DNA from: Vulcaniibacterium thermophilum | GTDB lineage: Bacteria > Pseudomonadota > Gammaproteobacteria > Xanthomonadales > Xanthomonadaceae | DNA length: 64,000 nt | Assembly: GCF_007923255.1 (NCBI RefSeq) | Contig: NZ_VOHJ01000010.1 | Span: 24,220-88,219 of the forward strand | Reading direction: 5' to 3' | In this document: positions 61,069 to 64,000 of the stretch, piece by piece | How positions within the stretch are numbered: position 1 is the first letter of the stretch | How the letters are laid out: each line of letters begins with the position of its first letter | The notes under the pieces: generated by a model | The model's input: the letters and a program-made list of their open reading frames with translations, nothing else | Database searches by the model: none | What the model was told of the DNA's origin: nothing | Program-made: the position numbers and the translations under genes

Positions 61069-61440
61069 GGCCACGGATCCACGCGGATGAGCACGGATCG
61101 AACCTGCCGATCGGCGGCGCCGTGCAGGCGCGGCAGGAATCTGCAAGGTCCGGGTACTCGGCCGCACGCCCACAAGGGTGTGGCGCGGTCGGGGCTGAAG
61201 TCCTGCAGATGTCGATCCGTGGTCATCCGTGCAAATCCGCGGCAAAAAACCGGCTTGTGCGCCGCCGCCCGTCTGCTACGCTGGCCCGGTCGCGGATTCC
61301 CATGCCAGCCGGCCCCGTTTCCCGACCAGCGTTGTGATCCAGGCCACCCCGCGGTGGCCGCTTGCCGCCCGACGGGCGGCGCATGGCGTCGTGCCGGCTC
61401 GCAGGCGTTTCCGCGCTCCCTTCCCACCCGAGGAGCTGCG
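61069..61440. repeat. Gap with inverted CCACGGAT repeats before serA
   Basis: Two copies of a roughly 28-bp repeat (CCACGGATCCACGCGGATGA at about 61071; inverted copy ATCCGTGGTCATCCGTGCAA at about 61215) face each other across about 115 bp of G+C-rich sequence. A third copy lies at about 63667-63696. The 190 bp after the repeats and before serA show no gene; no clear promoter was recognised. Confidence 0.75.
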
Positions 61441-63003
61441 ATGAAAGTCCTGGCCTGCGATGGCATCCACGAAGACGGTCTGTCCCTGTTCCGCGCCGCG
61501 GGCTGGGAGGTCGTCGTGTCCGACCCGATCAAGGACGCCGCGAAACTGGCGAAGGCGCTCGCCGGCGTCGACGCCGTGCTGGTGCGCTCCGCCACCCAGG
61601 TCACCGCGGAGGCGATCGCCGACGCACCGCGCCTGCGCGTGATCGGCCGCGCCGGCGCCGGCGTCGACACCATCGACGTCGATGCCGCCACCGCGCGCGG
61701 CATCGCGGTGATGAACGCGCCCGACGGCAACACGCTGGCCGCCGCCGAGCACGCGCTCGCGCTGCTGTTCGCGCTGGCGCGCCACGTGCCGCGCGCCGAT
61801 GCCGGCATGAAGGCCGGCGAATGGCCGAAGGCCGGCCTGACCGGCTTCGAGCTGGAAGGCAAGCGGCTGGGCATCATCGGCCTGGGCCGCATCGGCAGCA
61901 CGGTCGCGCGCAAGGCGCACGGCATCGGCATGGAAGTGGCCGCGCACGATCCGTTCCTGCCGCCAGCCGCCGCCGGCAAGGGCAGCGTGCCGCTGAAGCC
62001 GCTGGAGGAGCTGCTGGCGTGGGCGGACATCGTCACCCTGCACATCCCGCGCACCAAGGACACCACCCACCTGCTGGGCGAAGCCCGCCTGCGCGCGATG
62101 AAGCGCGGCGCCTACCTCGTCAACGCCGCGCGCGGCGGGCTGGTGGACGAGGCCGCGCTGCTGAAGCTGCTCGACGAAGGCCACCTCGCCGGTGCCGCGC
62201 TCGACACCTTCGCCACCGAGCCGCTGCCGGCCGACTCGCCGCTGCGCGCGCATCCGAAGCTGATCCTCACGCCGCACCTCGGCGCCTCCACCGGCGAGGC
62301 GCAGCAGGCGGTCAGCACCATCCTCGCGCGGCAGATCCTCGACTTCGTGCAGACCGGCGCGGTCGCCGGCTGCGTCAACCTGCCGCCGCTGTCGGCCGAG
62401 GCCGCGCGCGAGGTCGGGCCGTGGATGCCGCTGATGTCCGCGCTCGGCCGGCTGGCCTCGCGCCTGGTGCACGCGCCGACGCGCCTGCAGATCACCTACG
62501 CCGGGCGCACCGAGGCGCTCGACACGCGGCCGCTGACGCGCCTGCTGGTGGCCGCGCTGCTGGGCACCGCGTCCGGCCGGGTGACGCCGGTCAACGCGCT
62601 GCACGAGGCGGCCGCGCGCGGTCTGACCGTGGCCGAGACCGTCGGCGGCGACGGCGACGGCTTCGACCGCCTGCTGCGCGTGCGCGTGGAAGGCAATGGC
62701 GACGTGCGCGAGATCGAGGCGACCCTGCACCGCGGCCCGCGCGTGGTGCGCATGGACGGCGCCGAGATCGAGTTCGACCCGCAGGCGCACCTGCTGCTGA
62801 TGCGCAACGAGGACCGCCCCGGCATGATCGGCCTGGTCGGTTCGCACCTTGGCGCGGCCGGCATCAACATCGTCAACTTCTCGCTCGGCGCAAAGGGCGA
62901 TGGCGAGGCGCTGGCGGCGATCACCGTCGACCGCCCGGTTCCCGAGCCGCAACTGCTCGCGCTGCGTGCGATCCCGGGCGTGCTCGCGCTGGAGATGCTG
63001 TGA
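61441..63003 (+). CDS. serA: D-3-phosphoglycerate dehydrogenase, long form with C-terminal ACT domain
   Basis: SerA starts serine synthesis by oxidising 3-phosphoglycerate. The 520-residue protein is the long type: catalytic and NAD-binding domains (GLGRIGSTVARKA, residues about 141-153; catalytic Arg in NAARGGLVDE, Glu in TFATEPL and His in LTPHLGAST). An intervening domain follows (about 315-450), then a C-terminal ACT-like domain (about 450-520; RNEDRPGMIGLVGSHLGAAG) for feedback by serine. Its stop overlaps the next gene's ATG by 1 base. Confidence 0.95.
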   Translation: MKVLACDGIHEDGLSLFRAAGWEVVVSDPIKDAAKLAKALAGVDAVLVRSATQVTAEAIADAPRLRVIGRAGAGVDTIDVDAATARGIAVMNAPDGNTLAAAEHALALLFALARHVPRADAGMKAGEWPKAGLTGFELEGKRLGIIGLGRIGSTVARKAHGIGMEVAAHDPFLPPAAAGKGSVPLKPLEELLAWADIVTLHIPRTKDTTHLLGEARLRAMKRGAYLVNAARGGLVDEAALLKLLDEGHLAGAALDTFATEPLPADSPLRAHPKLILTPHLGASTGEAQQAVSTILARQILDFVQTGAVAGCVNLPPLSAEAAREVGPWMPLMSALGRLASRLVHAPTRLQITYAGRTEALDTRPLTRLLVAALLGTASGRVTPVNALHEAAARGLTVAETVGGDGDGFDRLLRVRVEGNGDVREIEATLHRGPRVVRMDGAEIEFDPQAHLLLMRNEDRPGMIGLVGSHLGAAGINIVNFSLGAKGDGEALAAITVDRPVPEPQLLALRAIPGVLALEML

Positions 63004-63644
63004 TGCGCGTGCTGCTGGCCCGTCATGGCGAGACGCCCTGGAACGCCGAAGGCCGCTACCAGGGCCAGGTGGACATTCCGCTGTCGGACGTCGGCCTGCG
63101 CCAGGCGCAGGCGCTCGGCGCGCGCCTGCGCGAGGTCCCGATCGCGCGCGCGGTGTGCTCGCCGCTGTCGCGCGCGCGGCAGACCGCGGAGCTCGCGCTC
63201 GGCGCGCGCGACATTCCGCTCACGCTCGATCCCGGGCTGATGGAAATCGCGCACGGCACCTGGGAGGGCCTGCTCGCCAGCGAGATCCGCGAGCGCGATC
63301 CCGAGCGCATGCGCGCCTGGCGCGAGGCGCCGCACGAGGTGCTGATGCCGGAGGGCGAATCGCTGCAGCACGTGCTCGATCGCGCCTGGCCCGCGCTGGC
63401 GCGCGCCTGCGACGGCCTCGGTCCCGGCGACACGCTGCTGGTGGTGGCGCACGACGCCGTCAACCGCGTGCTGCTGTGCCGGATCATGGGCCTGCCGCTG
63501 TCGCGGCTGTGGAGCTTCCGGCAGGCGCCGACCACGTTGAACCTGCTGGAAGGCGACAGCGTGGACGGCCTGGAGGTGGTGCGCCTCAACGACTGCAGCC
63601 ACCACACGCCGCTGTTCGGCGAGGCGGTGCATCGGGCGTTGTGA
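63003..63644 (+). CDS. Histidine-phosphatase family protein, candidate phosphoserine phosphatase
   Basis: The 213-residue protein has the phosphatase RHG motif in LARHGETPWN (His 8), the second Arg in SRARQTAE, Glu in MEIAHGTWEG and the second His in VVAHDAVNR, so it is a phosphoglycerate mutase-like phosphatase. Its ATG overlaps the serA stop by 1 base. In other bacteria such enzymes act as metal-independent phosphoserine phosphatases, the third step of serine synthesis; tight coupling to serA suggests the same. GpmB-like or CobC-like activity is the alternative. Confidence 0.8.
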   Translation: MRVLLARHGETPWNAEGRYQGQVDIPLSDVGLRQAQALGARLREVPIARAVCSPLSRARQTAELALGARDIPLTLDPGLMEIAHGTWEGLLASEIRERDPERMRAWREAPHEVLMPEGESLQHVLDRAWPALARACDGLGPGDTLLVVAHDAVNRVLLCRIMGLPLSRLWSFRQAPTTLNLLEGDSVDGLEVVRLNDCSHHTPLFGEAVHRAL

Positions 63645-63850
63645 GTCGCGCGGGAGGAGTGATCGGCCACGGATTGGCGCGGATGAACACGGATCGTTTC
63701 CTGCACCGCAGGCGCGCAGCTCCCATGCGGCGGGACAAGTCCCGCCCTACCCGAGGCTTGACGTAGGTTGGGCTGAGCCGAAGGCGAAGCCCAACGTCGG
63801 TCCGCAATGCGATGTTGGGCTTCGCTGCGTAGTGCTTCAGCCGCGACGCC
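63645..63850. repeat. CCACGGAT-type and GTTGGGCTTCGC-type repeats after the serA operon
   Basis: A third CCACGGATTGG...ACACGGATCG repeat lies at about 63667-63696, and an inverted repeat GTAGGTTGGGCTGAG...GCCCAACG...GTTGGGCTTCGC at about 63766-63829. Both are interspersed repeat types common in xanthomonads. No reading frame of gene quality is seen from here to the window edge. Confidence 0.7.
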
Positions 63851-63904
63851 GCGCCGTGTCCGGTCGCGGCTGAAGCCGCTTGTGTCTTTCGATCCCGCTA
63901 GATT

Positions 63905-63998
63905 TCCAAGGTGAGAGCGGAGTGCGGCAGGTCGCTAAGCCGCGGTGCCGCGAGCACGAGCAGGAGCATGGACCGCCGCACTCCGTGCTCTCGCCCCA
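63905..63998. repeat. Inverted repeat at the right edge, nature unknown
   Basis: The left arm GGTGAGAGCGGAGTGCGG (63910-63927) is matched by the right arm (63976-63995) in reverse complement except for a 2-base insert and one mismatch, across about 48 bp. A small inner stem CGCGG/CCGCG lies between. It could be a MITE-like element or the end of a larger repeat cut by the window edge. Confidence 0.5.
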
Positions 63999-64000
63999 AG

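Noticed and set aside
58774..61245. Minus-strand frame of about 820 codons opposite the S46 peptidase
   Set aside because: The plus-strand frame has a signal peptide, full catalytic triad and terminator; the antisense frame has none of these.
63841..64000. Possible tRNA or small RNA gene at the right edge
   Set aside because: The stem-loops do not form a cloverleaf with a T-loop consensus; the stretch is better described as an inverted repeat of unknown kind.

Overview
The window is a G+C-rich bacterial chromosome segment, most likely from a gammaproteobacterium of the Lysobacterales (Xanthomonadaceae; Lysobacter, Luteimonas or Pseudoxanthomonas relatives). This rests on four points: the uninterrupted rpoBC-str-S10-spc-alpha order, the absence of rpmJ between secY and rpsM, a DPP7-type S46 peptidase beside serA, and the families of short palindromic repeats in intergenic gaps (GGGAATCGGGAAT, GCGAAAGCGGG, GAACGCCCGGCC, CCACGGAT and GTTGGGCTTCGC types). 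No rRNA, tRNA, CRISPR array, transposase, integrase or prophage gene was seen.

Positions 1-25300 hold the transcription and translation core, all on the + strand: the 3' end of rpoB, rpoC, rpsL-rpsG-fusA-tuf, the S10 and spc ribosomal-protein genes through secY, then rpsM-rpsK-rpsD-rpoA-rplQ. Sigma70-like promoters with 18-bp spacers precede rpsL, rpsJ and rpsM. The operons are more broken up than usual: palindromic repeats sit between rpoB and rpoC, rplN and rplX, rpsN and rpsH, and rplR and rpsE, and a 604-bp repeat block separates rpoA from rplQ.

Positions 25350-37500 hold housekeeping genes: dsbB, a class II DAHP synthase, an MscS channel, typA, a cyclophilin, a class I aminotransferase and mdh. 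They also hold a compact three-gene operon of exported proteins (unknown protein, M48 peptidase, lipoprotein) and a secreted Cys-rich DUF4189-like protein.

Positions 37550-51380 hold the propionate (methylcitrate) genes prpB and prpC, then prpD 10 kb further on. Between them lie a small potassium-channel-like protein, a zinc-ribbon protein, a SleB-type wall hydrolase, fadH and a complete four-gene Wadjet/MksBEFG plasmid-defence operon (jetABCD). This is the clearest accessory system in the window. The end of jetA reads through a palindromic repeat pair, which gives the protein a repeat-derived C-terminal tail.

Positions 51550-64000 hold two tandem OmpA-family genes whose mature products are identical but whose signal peptides differ, a pseudouridine synthase flanked by two exported proteins sharing a C-terminal motif, tdh-kbl-HNH for threonine breakdown, the S46 peptidase, and serA coupled to a histidine-phosphatase gene that may complete serine synthesis. 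The right edge carries several interspersed repeats and an inverted repeat of unknown nature.
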